Part shown: piece by piece, positions 19,211-28,785 of the stretch | How positions within the stretch are numbered: the first letter of the stretch is position 1 | Layout: the number at the start of each line of letters is the position of its first letter | Source: Rhodanobacter panaciterrae | Lineage (GTDB): Bacteria > Pseudomonadota > Gammaproteobacteria > Xanthomonadales > Rhodanobacteraceae | DNA length: 64,000 nucleotides | Assembly: GCF_014651895.1 (NCBI RefSeq) | Contig: NZ_BMXT01000001.1 | Span: 1,488,001 to 1,552,000, forward strand | Direction of reading: 5' to 3' | Made by a program: the position numbers and the translations under genes | The notes under the pieces: model-generated | What the model saw: the letters and a program-made list of their open reading frames with translations, nothing else | Told to the model about the DNA's origin: nothing | Databases searched by the model: none

Positions 19211-20182
19211 TCAGAGCAGGCACCAGCCCCAATGGTCGAATATCCACACCGAGGGCAAGCTCAGCGCCAGCCTGGCGAAACGTGGGGTGTCTGCCGTACC
19301 AGCCACCACGGTCAGATGGTTAACACCCTGATTGTCGCGCTGAAGCGGAGCCTGCCGCCAACGCCAGCTCTGTACTCCCGCCGCATCGACCACGCTCAAC
19401 CGCAACCATGGCCACAACCATCTCGGGGGCTGCCACGGCAAGGCCGAAGCAGAAGCCATCGGCATCGCCGATACGTCGAGATAGCGTTCCGGCATGGCTG
19501 CCAGGCGGCGCATGCGCTTGCCGCTCAAGGCCATCTGGCTGCGATGTGCTGCAAGTGCCTTGCGCTTGTTCGCCGATTGCGCGGCCGAGCCAAGAATTTC
19601 GATAAAACCGCTGTCGCTCGCATGGCCATGCACCAGGTAGGCCAGCAGCCGGGGCGGATCGACCTGCTCGGCCAAGGCCAACTGCACCAGGACGTGCGCC
19701 GAACCGTGATCGGGATGATGGTCGTCCAACGCGGGCAGCGCGATCAGGCTGGGGCAAAACTGATTAATTGCCGCAGCCAGCACGGGTACCGCCGTACTTG
19801 CCGCATGCAGCAGCATGTCGGTGACGCCCATGTCCGGCCAGCCCAACGTGTGCAGTGCCTGTGCCGGCACGCCGAGGCACTCCAGCGCCTGCAGCATTTC
19901 CGCGTGGCGGCGATGCCCCCAGCGCTGCCGGTCGGCGGCGCCAATCCACACGCGTCGCTCCAGCCAGCGTTGCGGCCACGGATTATTGTCGCCGGCGGTC
20001 AGCAGCAGGATGCGCACTTCGCCGCCCGCTGCCAACACCTGCTGGATCAGGAGGCCGTTGGCGATGGTTTCGTCGTCCGGATGTGGCGCTACCACCAGCA
20101 AACGGGTCTGCGCGGAAAACTCCGGCAATCCACTCGCGGGAAGCGTCGGGGACGGCTTCGCGACGGATTCGTTCAACGCCAC
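19211..20182 (-). CDS. PIG-L/LmbE-family zinc deacetylase
   Basis: A 323-residue protein of the family that removes acetyl groups from N-acetylglucosamine-type sugars or glycolipids. The zinc motif APHPDDE lies at residues 32-38 and the partner HPDHGSAH near residue 160. The substrate cannot be told from sequence. The likely start is a GTG (20180-20182) that overlaps the end of holB by 10 nt; a TTG two codons later is an alternative. It is the last gene of the pabB-to-holB run. Confidence 0.85.
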   Translation of the reverse strand: MALNESVAKPSPTLPASGLPEFSAQTRLLVVAPHPDDETIANGLLIQQVLAAGGEVRILLLTAGDNNPWPQRWLERRVWIGAADRQRWGHRRHAEMLQALECLGVPAQALHTLGWPDMGVTDMLLHAASTAVPVLAAAINQFCPSLIALPALDDHHPDHGSAHVLVQLALAEQVDPPRLLAYLVHGHASDSGFIEILGSAAQSANKRKALAAHRSQMALSGKRMRRLAAMPERYLDVSAMPMASASALPWQPPRWLWPWLRLSVVDAAGVQSWRWRQAPLQRDNQGVNHLTVVAGTADTPRFARLALSLPSVWIFDHWGWCLL

Positions 20183-21108
20183 TGCGCCAGCAGTTCCAGC
20201 AGCAGCAGGTCACCACGCAAGGGACCGCGCAGGCTCTCGCGGGTGCGGTTGACCGCGCTGTACCAGTGACCAAGCGCCTCGACGTCCATCGCGCTGGCCA
20301 GCGGTCCACTACGCTCGGTCGAGCGCGCCTTGATCTCGTCGGCGGCGGCCTGGGCGGCAAACCACAACCGTTGTGCTGGCTCGTTGTCCAGCCAGCGCTT
20401 GACCACATCCAGCGGCTGACCACGGCCTGCCGCAAGCGCAGCCAGATCCTTGCGCACTTCCAGCCGGCGGTCGAGCGCGCCTTCCTGCGCCCACGCGCGG
20501 GTCAGGCCGGGATTGCCGCCGGCGGCGTCAAGTGCGGCGGCCGCATCGCGCACACCTTCGGCGTGCAGCCACGCCAGCGCGTCGGCGGCAGTCGGCAGAT
20601 GGAATTCGATCCGCTGGCAACGGCTGCGGATGGTCTGCGGCAAGCGCCACGGCGCATCGCCCAGCAGGATCAGCATGGTCTGCGCGGCCGGCTCTTCCAG
20701 TGTCTTCAGCAGCGCGTTGGCGGCGGCAGGATTCATCGCATCGGCCGGATCGATGGTGGCCACCTGCCAACCGCCGAACTGACTGCGCATGGCCAGCCGC
20801 GACGACAGCTCGCGGATCTGGTCGACCACGATCTCGCTGCGCAGCACGCCATCCTTGCGCAGTCCGAAGCTCAGCGAGATCACGTCCGGGTGTGTACCCG
20901 CGGCAACCAGCAGGCAACTGCGGCAATGCCCACAGGGATCACCGCCAGCAGATTCCGAGCACAGCAAGCCTTGCACGAAGCGCTGGGCGAACGCGCGCTT
21001 GCCCAGACCTGCCGCTCCACACAGCAGCAAAGCGTGCGGCAGGGCGTCGCGCTGGCGGCGTGCCTGCAGCCGCGCCCAGTGTTCAGCGTGCCAGGGCAAC
21101 AGGTTCAT
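20173..21108 (-). CDS. holB: DNA polymerase III subunit delta'
   Basis: A 311-residue clamp-loader subunit. It has a P-loop-like GAAGLGKRAF near residue 31, the zinc-binding cysteines of CGHCRSC, and ANALLKTLEEP typical of the delta'/gamma family. The start overlaps the tmk stop by four bases (ATGA). With dnaX (37828-39528), two clamp-loader genes are in this window. Confidence 0.95.
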   Translation of the reverse strand: MNLLPWHAEHWARLQARRQRDALPHALLLCGAAGLGKRAFAQRFVQGLLCSESAGGDPCGHCRSCLLVAAGTHPDVISLSFGLRKDGVLRSEIVVDQIRELSSRLAMRSQFGGWQVATIDPADAMNPAAANALLKTLEEPAAQTMLILLGDAPWRLPQTIRSRCQRIEFHLPTAADALAWLHAEGVRDAAAALDAAGGNPGLTRAWAQEGALDRRLEVRKDLAALAAGRGQPLDVVKRWLDNEPAQRLWFAAQAAADEIKARSTERSGPLASAMDVEALGHWYSAVNRTRESLRGPLRGDLLLLELLAQWR

Positions 21109-21746
21109 GCCGGCGATGCTCCAACCAGCACAGCCAGCTCCCGCATCGCCGCCTGTAGTACCGCGGCAGGTGACTGACTGGCATCGATCACCCGGAACCG
21201 ATCCGGCTCGGCCGCGGCACGTTCGCGATAGCTGGTGCGCACGCGTTCGAAAAAGGCATCTGCCTCGACCTCGATGCGGTCGGCATCACCGCGGCCCGCC
21301 GCGCGAGCACGCCCGGTCGCCACCGGCAGATCGAGCAGCAAGGTCAGGTCGGGCTTCACGCCAGCACAAGCCCAGCGTTCCAGCTCGGCAATGCGCGCGA
21401 TGGGTTGGCCACGACCACCACCTTGATAGGCGTAACTGGCGTCGGCGTAGCGATCGCACAATACCCACTGCCCGGCGCTCAAGGCCGGCTCGATCAGCTC
21501 GCGCACCAGTTGCGCGCGTGAGGCGAACATCAACAGGAGCTCGGTCTCGGCGGCCAGTCCGTGCTGGGCCGGATCGAGCACGATCGCACGCACGGCCTCG
21601 CCGACCGCCGTGCCTCCAGGCTCACGCGTCTGCACCAGCGCGATGCCGCGCTGTTCGATGTATTCGCGCAGGCCGGCCAGCAAGGTGCTCTTGCCGGCAC
21701 CTTCACCGCCTTCGAGACTGATGAATTTTCCGCGCGCCTCATTCAT
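21105..21746 (-). CDS. tmk: Thymidylate kinase
   Basis: A 213-residue enzyme that converts dTMP to dTDP. P-loop LEGGEGAGKSTL lies near residue 9, the DR[YF] motif is seen as CDRYADASYAYQGGGRG, and the LID is TGRARAAGRGDADRIE. The start at 21744-21746 overlaps the mltG stop by 4 nt (ATGA); an upstream in-frame ATG would lie inside mltG. Confidence 0.96.
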   Translation of the reverse strand: MNEARGKFISLEGGEGAGKSTLLAGLREYIEQRGIALVQTREPGGTAVGEAVRAIVLDPAQHGLAAETELLLMFASRAQLVRELIEPALSAGQWVLCDRYADASYAYQGGGRGQPIARIAELERWACAGVKPDLTLLLDLPVATGRARAAGRGDADRIEVEADAFFERVRTSYRERAAAEPDRFRVIDASQSPAAVLQAAMRELAVLVGASPA

Positions 21747-22780
21747 GGACAACGTTTCCGCTGGTAGCAATCGACGTTGCGATTGTGTTCCTCCAGCGTG
21801 CTGGAAAAGACATGACCGCCATCGCCGCGAGCGACGAAGTACAGCTCGGTGCCGGCGGCCGGATGCAGGGCCGCCAGCAAAGCCGGCTTGCCCGGCAGCG
21901 CGATCGGTGTCGGCGGCAGCCCCGGCCGGGTATAGGTGTTGTAAGGCGTGTCGGTGGTGAGATCGCTCTTGTGGATGTTGCCGGCGTAGTTCGCACCCAT
22001 ACCGTAGATCACGCTGGGGTCGGTCTGCAGCAACATGTGATTCTCCAGGCGTCGCACGAACACGCCAGCGATCCGCGCACGCTCATCGGCACGACCGGTC
22101 TCCTTCTCCACGATCGAGGCCAGGATCAGTGCGTCGTACGGCGTGGCCAGTGGCAGATCCTTGTCACGCCCAGGCCACAACGCATCGAGCGTCTTGACCA
22201 TGTCGACGTGCGCGCGCTTGAGGATGTCCAGATCGCTGTCACCTTTCACATAAGCATAGGTCTCCGGCAGGAAGCGCCCTTCCGGCGCCTCGCCGGGAGC
22301 ACCGATCTTCTGCATGATCGTTGCATCGTCCAGGCTGGCACTGTTGTGATCGAGCTTGTCGGCCTTGGCCAGCGCCTGGCGCAATTCACCGAAGGTCCAG
22401 CCGTCGACGATGGTGAAATTGCGCTGCAATACCTTGCCGGTCGCCATGTTGGCGAGCAGCTGGCGCGGCGTGATGCCGGCAGCCAACGCGTACTCGCCGG
22501 CATGCAGCTTGCCGGCCACGCGCATCTGCTCGGCCAGCAGCCGCCAGTACAGCGGATTGGCCGCGCTCAGATTCCGCTGGTTCAGTTCGCCGACGATGTT
22601 CCTGAAGCTGGTGCCACGACCGACGTCGATACTGTCGCCCTGTGCCGTCACGTTCAGTGGCGTGTTGCTGAAGCGACTGAAGTCGTTCCAGCCATAGACC
22701 AACGCACCGGCCAGCGCCAGCAGCAGAATCAGCAGCAGCGCACGTGGTGATACACGCCCACGCATCGGTTTGTCACTCAT
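21743..22780 (-). CDS. mltG: Endolytic murein transglycosylase MltG
   Basis: A 345-residue inner-membrane enzyme that cuts nascent glycan strands and ends their growth. One N-terminal membrane helix (about residues 10-28) is followed by a LysM-like part and the YceG catalytic domain. The catalytic glutamate is in ILASIVEKETGR. The start at 22778-22780 (MSDKPMRG) overlaps the pabC stop by 4 nt. Order pabC-mltG-tmk-holB is widely conserved. Confidence 0.95.
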   Translation of the reverse strand: MSDKPMRGRVSPRALLLILLLALAGALVYGWNDFSRFSNTPLNVTAQGDSIDVGRGTSFRNIVGELNQRNLSAANPLYWRLLAEQMRVAGKLHAGEYALAAGITPRQLLANMATGKVLQRNFTIVDGWTFGELRQALAKADKLDHNSASLDDATIMQKIGAPGEAPEGRFLPETYAYVKGDSDLDILKRAHVDMVKTLDALWPGRDKDLPLATPYDALILASIVEKETGRADERARIAGVFVRRLENHMLLQTDPSVIYGMGANYAGNIHKSDLTTDTPYNTYTRPGLPPTPIALPGKPALLAALHPAAGTELYFVARGDGGHVFSSTLEEHNRNVDCYQRKRCP

Positions 22781-23604
22781 CCGCCCTGCTCCATCAAAAA
22801 TCCCAGATTGCGCCAATGCTGCTGCAGCTGACGGGTTATCTCACCCACGGCATAGTCCTGCTGACCCAGTGAACGTACTGGCAGGATGCCGCGCACACTC
22901 GAACTGAGAAAGACCTCGCTGGCCCCCAGCAAGGTATCCAGCGTCAGCTCACCGACCTGCGTCTGCGGGTACATCGCCAGCACCTCGGCACGGGCGACCC
23001 CTGCCACGCCGCAGCGATCCAGCGTCGGCGTCAGCAGCACGCCGTCGACCACCGCAAACAGGTTGGCCATGGTCGCCGAAATCACCCGGTCATGGCTATC
23101 ACGCAGCAAACCCTCGGCGATCGCCGGATCGCTCCACTCGGCGCGCGCCAGCACCTGTTCCAGCCGATTCAGATGTTTCATGCCGGCCAGCAGCGGCTGT
23201 TCCGCCAAGCGGATATCGCAGACATGCATGCGCACACCCTGCGCATATGCCGAGTCCGCGACTGATGGTGGCGCGAAAGCCGCAACCACACGCATCGGTT
23301 GCGGCGATGCCGGCAACGCGTAACCGCGCTCGCCGACACCACGGGTCACGGTAATGCGCACCACCGCTTGCGGCATACCGCGGGCGACTTCCAGAGCCTC
23401 GCGCCACAATTGCGCGGTATCGGGCACCGGTATCCGCAGACGTTCACAGCTTTCGCTGAGCCGCTGCATGTGGCGCGTCCACAGTGGCGCCATACACCCC
23501 ACGAAACGGATGCTCTCGAACAGGCCATCGCCATAGGCCAGGCCGCGATCCAGTGCCGGAACCTGATCGACCGGCACACCATCGATCAGCATGCGCGCAG
23601 CCAT
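22777..23604 (-). CDS. pabC: Aminodeoxychorismate lyase
   Basis: A 275-residue fold-IV PLP enzyme that makes 4-aminobenzoate and pyruvate from aminodeoxychorismate for folate. The PLP lysine is likely K142 in GMKHLNRLEQVLAR. The family start DRGLAYGDGLFESIR is intact. The ATG shares its A with the pabB stop (TGATG). Confidence 0.93.
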   Translation of the reverse strand: MAARMLIDGVPVDQVPALDRGLAYGDGLFESIRFVGCMAPLWTRHMQRLSESCERLRIPVPDTAQLWREALEVARGMPQAVVRITVTRGVGERGYALPASPQPMRVVAAFAPPSVADSAYAQGVRMHVCDIRLAEQPLLAGMKHLNRLEQVLARAEWSDPAIAEGLLRDSHDRVISATMANLFAVVDGVLLTPTLDRCGVAGVARAEVLAMYPQTQVGELTLDTLLGASEVFLSSSVRGILPVRSLGQQDYAVGEITRQLQQHWRNLGFLMEQGG

Positions 23605-24950
23605 CAGTCCGGAACTCCCAGCGCACGCAATAACCCTCGGGCCTTGGCACGGGTTTCATCCAGCTCCAGCGCAGCCACCGAATCGGCGACGATGCCGGCA
23701 CCCGCGCGCAGGCTGACTTCATCGCCGGTCAGGGTCAGGGTGCGGATCAGGATGTTCAAGTCGAGGTCACCGTTGCGGTCGAGGTAGCCCAGTGCACCGG
23801 TATAGGCACCACGCGGCGCGTCTTCCAGTGCAGCAATGATTTCCATGCAGCGCACCTTGGGACAGCCAGTGATGGTGCCGCCGGGGAACGTGGCAGCGAT
23901 GACTTCACCGGGTGTCACCTCGGCACGCAGGCGGCCCCGTACATTGGAGACAATGTGGTGAACGTGGGCGTAACTCTCCACCGCCATCAGCTCGTCGACC
24001 TCGACCGTACCCGGCACGCAGACGCGACCAAGGTCGTTGCGCTCCAGGTCGATCAGCATCACGTGTTCGGCGCGCTCCTTCGGATGCGCGCTCAATTCGC
24101 GGATGCGCGCCAGCTCGTCATCGCCAGGCAGGCGTGGTCGCGTGCCGGCGATCGGCCGGGTCTGCGCCACGCCACGGCGCACTTCGACCAGTCGCTCTGG
24201 CGAGGAACTCACCACCGCCCACTCCGGTTGCTGCAACAGGCCTGCAAACGGGGCCGGGTTGGCCTGGCGCAGCACGTCATACAAGGCCGCCGGCGTGGGT
24301 GACTGCGCATAGCGCGCACGCCAGGCACGCGACAGGTTCACCTGGAAAATGTCGCCGGCGTACAAGTGCTGGTGGATACGTTCCACACCGTCGAGAAAGC
24401 GTTGCGGCAGATCCTCATCCCAGGCGATGGGTGCCGGCAATGATGGGATCAACGGTGCCGCGGCGAGATCGGATTCCAGCGTGTCGAGCAGATGCTCATG
24501 GCCGGCCTCAACCAGCAGGATCGTGCAGTCGCGCGCGTGATCGATGATCACCGCCGCCGGGCAGCGCACCGCCAATGCCACCGGCAATACTGATGGCGGT
24601 CGCAGCTTAAGCCTTGGTTCGATCTCGCCAGCCAGTTCGTACGCCAGCAGCAGCACCCAGCCGCCATGGAACGGCAGTTCATCGTCGCCTGGCGGCAATC
24701 GTTCGGCTTGCCAGGCTGCGTCCAGTGCATCGAGGAAGCGTCCTGCGCGTGCATTGTCCGTGCCATCGCACAGTCGACCGTCCGCATGCAGGGTGAGCCG
24801 CTCACCCGGAAACGCGAACAGGATGTCGTAACGCGATTGCGCGGTGCCGCGCACCACGCTTTCCAGCAGGCACGGATAGCGCTGCGGAAACGAAGCGGCC
24901 GGCGCGAGCAAATCGCGCCGGCCGGCCAGGATACGACGATGGCAGGTCAC
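23604..24950 (-). CDS. pabB: Aminodeoxychorismate synthase component I (PabB-like)
   Basis: A 448-residue chorismate-using enzyme of the PabB/TrpE family. Key stretches are YAGDIFQVNLSR, HVMLIDLERNDLGRV and FPGGTITGCPKVRCMEII. The position that carries the lysine nucleophile in most PabB proteins (PIKGT) is alanine here: PIAGTRPR, codon 24147-24149, as in anthranilate synthase TrpE. Gene context (fabF-pabB-pabC) strongly favours folate synthesis. It starts at a GTG two nt after fabF. Function as PabB is likely but not proven by this residue. Confidence 0.87.
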   Translation of the reverse strand: MTCHRRILAGRRDLLAPAASFPQRYPCLLESVVRGTAQSRYDILFAFPGERLTLHADGRLCDGTDNARAGRFLDALDAAWQAERLPPGDDELPFHGGWVLLLAYELAGEIEPRLKLRPPSVLPVALAVRCPAAVIIDHARDCTILLVEAGHEHLLDTLESDLAAAPLIPSLPAPIAWDEDLPQRFLDGVERIHQHLYAGDIFQVNLSRAWRARYAQSPTPAALYDVLRQANPAPFAGLLQQPEWAVVSSSPERLVEVRRGVAQTRPIAGTRPRLPGDDELARIRELSAHPKERAEHVMLIDLERNDLGRVCVPGTVEVDELMAVESYAHVHHIVSNVRGRLRAEVTPGEVIAATFPGGTITGCPKVRCMEIIAALEDAPRGAYTGALGYLDRNGDLDLNILIRTLTLTGDEVSLRAGAGIVADSVAALELDETRAKARGLLRALGVPD

Positions 24951-24952
24951 AC

Positions 24953-26191
24953 TCAGACGCGACGGAATGCCAGCGTGCCGTTGGTGCCGCCAAAGCCGAA
25001 CGAGTTGGAGATCGCCACGTCGATCTTCGCTTCACGTGCGGTGTGCGGCACGAAGTCCAGATCGCAGCCTTCGCTCGGCTCGTCCAGGTTGATCGTCGGC
25101 GGCAGCACCTGGTCGCGCAACGCCAGAATGCTGAAGATCGCCTCGACGCCACCAGCCGCACCCAGCAAGTGGCCGGTCGTCGATTTGGTCGAGCTCATCG
25201 CCAGCTTGTAGGCGTGATCGCCGAAGACCTTCTTCGCCGCCATTACCTCGCCCAGATCGCCCAGCGGTGTGGAGGTGCCGTGTGCGTTGACGTACTGCAC
25301 GTCGGTCGGATTGAGGCCGGCATCGTTCAAGGCGGTCTGCATGCAGCGAGCTGCGCCTTCGCCACCCTCGCTCGGCGCGGTCATGTGGAACGCGTCGCCG
25401 CTCATGCCGAAACCGACCAGCTCGGCGTAGATACGCGCACCGCGTGCCTTGGCGTGTTCGTATTCTTCCAGCATCAGCACGCCGGCACCGTCGGACAGCA
25501 CGAAACCGTCGCGATCCTTGTCCCACGGGCGACTGGCCCGGGTCGGGTCGTCATTGCGGGTGGACATCGCCTTGGCCGAGCAGAAGCCGGCCATCGCGGT
25601 ACCGGTGGTGGCGAACTCGGCGCCACCAGCGATCATGGCGTCGGCATCACCGTACTGAATCATCCGCGCGGCCAGACCAATGTTGTGCGCGCCCGTAGTG
25701 CACGCGGTGACGCAGGCGATGTTCGGGCCTTTCAGGCCGAACATGATCGACAACTGGCCCGAAGCCATGTTGATGATCGAGCTTGGCACGTAGAACGGCG
25801 ACACCCGGCGCGGACCCTTGGCAGCCAGTTCGAGCGTGGTTGCCTCGATCGTGTACAGGCCGCCGATGCCGGCGCCAACGGCTACGCCGATGCGCGGCGC
25901 GTTCGCCTCGGTCACTTCCAGCCCGGAGTCGCGCAAGGCTTGGGTGCCCGCCGCCACACCGTAGTGGATGAACGGGTCCATCTTCTTGACGTCCTTCACC
26001 GGCATCCACTGTGCCGGATCGAAACCACTGACCTGGCCGGCGATGCGCGTGGAATAAGCGGAGGTGTCGAAATGTGTAACCGGACCGATCCCGCTGACGC
26101 CCTTGAGGACACGCTCCCAGGCGGTGGCTAGTTCGTTGCCGACCGGCGAGATGATGCCCATGCCAGTCACTACTACTCGACGCTTGCTCAT
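24953..26191 (-). CDS. fabF: 3-oxoacyl-ACP synthase II
   Basis: A 412-residue condensing enzyme that elongates acyl-ACP in fatty acid synthesis. The catalytic Cys163 is in [10 protein letters not shown], and both histidines are present in [12 protein letters not shown] and [11 protein letters not shown]. The ATG at 26189-26191 has AAGGA 8 nt upstream; the frame upstream is open but not family-like. A terminator and a 14-bp palindrome separate it from acpP. Confidence 0.96.
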   Translation of the reverse strand: MSKRRVVVTGMGIISPVGNELATAWERVLKGVSGIGPVTHFDTSAYSTRIAGQVSGFDPAQWMPVKDVKKMDPFIHYGVAAGTQALRDSGLEVTEANAPRIGVAVGAGIGGLYTIEATTLELAAKGPRRVSPFYVPSSIINMASGQLSIMFGLKGPNIACVTACTTGAHNIGLAARMIQYGDADAMIAGGAEFATTGTAMAGFCSAKAMSTRNDDPTRASRPWDKDRDGFVLSDGAGVLMLEEYEHAKARGARIYAELVGFGMSGDAFHMTAPSEGGEGAARCMQTALNDAGLNPTDVQYVNAHGTSTPLGDLGEVMAAKKVFGDHAYKLAMSSTKSTTGHLLGAAGGVEAIFSILALRDQVLPPTINLDEPSEGCDLDFVPHTAREAKIDVAISNSFGFGGTNGTLAFRRV

Positions 26192-26235
26192 GCTGTATTC
26201 CTTCGTGATTCCGCAAAACCACCGTCGGCGGGTAC

Positions 26236-26249
26236 TTCGCAATTGCGAA
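26236..26249. promoter_or_regulatory. 14-bp perfect palindrome upstream of fabF
   Basis: TTCGCAATTGCGAA reads the same on both strands and centres about 50 bp before the fabF start, in the 266-bp acpP-fabF gap. It could be a repressor operator. Besides this and the acpP terminator the gap holds only a TTGATCGATCAA palindrome at 26435-26446, directly after acpP. Confidence 0.4.
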
Positions 26250-26326
26250 TCGCAGGTACGTCATCCGCCGCGGCAGGGACGCATCCCGCGCACCATACGG
26301 GGTCGGACGTTACAAAATGCAGAAAC

Positions 26327-26350
26327 GAAAACTGCGCCAAGAAGGCGCAG
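26327..26350 (-). terminator. Intrinsic terminator after acpP
   Basis: On the minus strand a 7-bp stem (CTGCGCC / GGCGCAG, loop TTCTT) is followed by TTTTCGTTT. It lies about 108 nt after the acpP stop and 136 nt before the fabF start. Confidence 0.75.
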
Positions 26351-26457
26351 CGTTCGATATCGCCACATGGACAGACTGGCCAGTGAAATGCTTGCCAGTC
26401 CGGCAAGAGGCATTCAACTTGAATCGATCGATACTTGATCGATCAATTCCGTACCAA

Positions 26458-26697
26458 TCAATCCTTGGAGTGGGCCTTGATGTAATCAACGGCCTGCTGC
26501 ACGGTGGTGATCTTCTCGGCGTCTTCGTCCGGAATCTCGGTCTCGAACTCTTCCTCGAGCGCCATCACCAGTTCCACCGTGTCCAGCGAATCTGCGCCCA
26601 GATCGTCCACGAACGAAGCGTTCGCCGTGACTTCATCTTCCTTCACGCCCAACTGCTCGATGACGATTTTCTTGACGCGCTCTTCGATGGTGCTCAT
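26458..26697 (-). CDS. acpP: Acyl carrier protein
   Basis: A 79-residue acidic carrier. The phosphopantetheine serine is Ser37 in [15 protein letters not shown]. The start at 26695-26697 gives [10 protein letters not shown]; the frame is open upstream but that region is non-coding-like. It sits between fabG and fabF with its own probable promoter and terminator, which fits the very high and separate expression usual for ACP. Confidence 0.97.
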   Translation of the reverse strand: MSTIEERVKKIVIEQLGVKEDEVTANASFVDDLGADSLDTVELVMALEEEFETEIPDEDAEKITTVQQAVDYIKAHSKD

Positions 26698-26764
26698 GTT
26701 GCCCATACCTCTCAAGGAGTAAATGATTTGTTTGTGCCGGCGTAATGCCTGCAAAAGCCGGCGC

Positions 26765-26793
26765 ATTGTAGTGGCTAAACCGCGAGGCCGCCA
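26765..26793 (-). promoter_or_regulatory. Possible acpP promoter
   Basis: On the minus strand a good -10 TACAAT (26765-26770) lies about 68 nt before the acpP start. The matching -35 at 17 nt, TGGCGG, is poor. The fabG-acpP gap (26698-26893) also holds a stem TTGTCGCC/GGCGACAA (26848-26878) with a 15-nt loop. Confidence 0.35.
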
Positions 26794-26893
26794 CGATTCG
26801 CCGGCAAGACCAGGACGCAGTGCCTGTAGACCGACGCGAAAGCGCAATTGTCGCCTAAAACGAGCCCGCTGGCGACAACTGCTTCCACAGGCC

Positions 26894-27637
26894 TTACGGC
26901 ATATACATGCCGCCGTTGACGTGCAGGGTTTCACCGGTGATGTAGGCCGCTGCCGGCGAAGCCAGGAAACCCACCGCCTTGGCGATATCGGCGACGTCAC
27001 CGAGCCGGCCCAAAGCGATCTGGCCGAGCAATGCCTGCTTCGACTCCTCCGGCAGCGCGCGGGTCATGTCGGTGTCGATGAAGCCCGGCGCCACCACGTT
27101 GACGGTGATGCCGCGGGTACCGATTTCGCGCGCCAGCGACTTGGAGAACGCGATGATGCCGGCCTTCGCCGCGGCATAGTTCGCCTGCCCCGGATTGCCG
27201 GTGAGCCCGATCACCGAGGCGATCGAGATGATGCGGCCCTTGCGCGCCTTCATCATGCCGCGCATCACCGCCTTGGAAGTGCGGTAGACCGAGCTGAGGT
27301 TGGTGTCGAGGATGACGTTCCAGTCTTCCTCGCGCATGCGCATCAACAGTTGGTCGCGAGTGATGCCGGCGTTGTTGACCAGGATCGACACCGCGCCGAA
27401 TTCCTTGGCAATGCTGTCGACCAGCGCGTCGACCGCAGCGCTGTCGGTGACATTCAGCACACGACCATGACCACCCTGTGCCGCCAGCCGATCGCCGATC
27501 GCCGCAGCACCACTCTCGCTGGTCGCCGTGCCGATCACGGTGGCGCCCATCGTGGCCAGTTCGTCGGCGATCGCCGCACCGATGCCGCGGCTGGCGCCGG
27601 TGACCAGCGCGATTTCACCTTGCAGTGGCTTGCTCAT
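26894..27637 (-). CDS. fabG: 3-oxoacyl-ACP reductase
   Basis: A 247-residue short-chain dehydrogenase that reduces 3-ketoacyl-ACP with [13 protein letters not shown] is near the N terminus, and the Ser-Tyr-Lys triad is seen in ISIASVIG and YAAAKAG. The start at 27635-27637 has AGGA 11 nt upstream; an ATG eight codons earlier is also open. Confidence 0.96.
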   Translation of the reverse strand: MSKPLQGEIALVTGASRGIGAAIADELATMGATVIGTATSESGAAAIGDRLAAQGGHGRVLNVTDSAAVDALVDSIAKEFGAVSILVNNAGITRDQLLMRMREEDWNVILDTNLSSVYRTSKAVMRGMMKARKGRIISIASVIGLTGNPGQANYAAAKAGIIAFSKSLAREIGTRGITVNVVAPGFIDTDMTRALPEESKQALLGQIALGRLGDVADIAKAVGFLASPAAAYITGETLHVNGGMYMP

Positions 27638-27694
27638 CTTGTAGAGGTTCCTGACGTTCAATCAATGGAAGGAATCATGCGTACTACGGGAAGG

Positions 27695-28642
27695 TCACGC
27701 CCACTCGGCGAACGCAGCATCCAGTTCGGCTGGAGCACCGATCGCGCGGGCCTCGAGCGTCTTGTCGATGCGCTTGATCAGACCGCTCAGTACCTTGCCC
27801 GGACCGCATTCGGCAATACGCGTGGCACCACCAACTGCCAGCGCCTGCACACACTCGGTCCAGCGCACAGGCAGGTACAGCTGGCGCTGCAGCGCGCCAC
27901 GAATCTCGTCGACCGTGTTGTAGCTGCGCGCTTCGGCGTTCTGCACCACCGGGATCGACGGCAGCTGCCAGTTGATCGAGCCCATGCGCTCACCCAGCTT
28001 GTCGGCAGCATCGCGCATCAAGGCGCAATGCGACGGCACCGAGACAGCCAGCTTGATCGCCTTCTTTACGCCCAGCTCGGCCAGTCGCGCCAATGCACGA
28101 TCAACCGCCTCGGCATTGCCGGCGATCACCAGCTGACCCGGCGAATTGAAGTTGGCCGGCGATACCACCTGTCCCTGTGCCATCTCTTCGCATACCGCGG
28201 CAATCTGCGCGTCATCGCCACCAAGGATCGCCGCCATGGCACCTACACCGGCCGGCACCGCTGCCTGCATCAAACGACCGCGCTCAGCCACCAGTGCCGC
28301 CGCGTCATGCAGCGACAGTGCACCGGCACAAACCAGCGCGCTGTACTCGCCCAGACTGTGACCGGACAACTGTGCCGGCTGCGCGCCACCGAGTTTCTGC
28401 CATACCCGCCATACCGCCACGCTGGCGGCGAGCAAGGCCGGCTGCGTGTTTTCGGTGCGATTTAGCTGATCTTCCGGGCCCTGCGCGCTCAGCTTCCACA
28501 GATCGACACCGGCGCCCTGCGAGGCCTCTGCAAATGTCGCCTGCACTTCGGCATGCGCGACGGCAAGCTCGGCCAGCATGCCGACCGACTGCGAGCCCTG
28601 ACCGGGGAAAACGAAAGCGAGCGAAGCGGCAGTTGAACTCAT
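27695..28642 (-). CDS. fabD: Malonyl-CoA:ACP transacylase
   Basis: A 315-residue enzyme that loads malonyl groups on ACP. N-terminal AFVFPGQGSQ and the catalytic GHSLGEYSAL (Ser near residue 93) are intact, with the later histidine in VPSHCALM. The start at 28640-28642 is chosen because the family begins a few residues before FPGQGSQ; upstream ATGs exist and the Shine-Dalgarno is weak. Confidence 0.95.
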   Translation of the reverse strand: MSSTAASLAFVFPGQGSQSVGMLAELAVAHAEVQATFAEASQGAGVDLWKLSAQGPEDQLNRTENTQPALLAASVAVWRVWQKLGGAQPAQLSGHSLGEYSALVCAGALSLHDAAALVAERGRLMQAAVPAGVGAMAAILGGDDAQIAAVCEEMAQGQVVSPANFNSPGQLVIAGNAEAVDRALARLAELGVKKAIKLAVSVPSHCALMRDAADKLGERMGSINWQLPSIPVVQNAEARSYNTVDEIRGALQRQLYLPVRWTECVQALAVGGATRIAECGPGKVLSGLIKRIDKTLEARAIGAPAELDAAFAEWA

Positions 28643-28728
28643 GGATGCGCGGATCCCGTCGACGAAAACCGCCATGGTGCCAGCATCGCCGCCCATACGC
28701 AGCTGTATTCGTTATTTTTGCAGGGCTG

Positions 28729-28761
28729 AAAAACACGATGCCGCCCTGAAGGCGGCATCGT
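28729..28761 (-). terminator. Strong intrinsic terminator after fabH
   Basis: On the minus strand an 11-bp perfect stem (ACGATGCCGCC / GGCGGCATCGT, 5-nt loop; arms 751-761 and 735-745 of 28 kb) is followed by GTTTTTC. It sits 25 nt after fabH and implies that fabD has another promoter or needs read-through. Confidence 0.85.
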
Positions 28762-28785
28762 CGAGAAAGCTGGAACTATCGTGGC

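Noticed and set aside
26435..26446. TTGATCGATCAA palindrome right after acpP
   Set aside because: It lies in a stretch of simple ATCGATCG repeats downstream of the stop, so its symmetry is weak evidence of a site.
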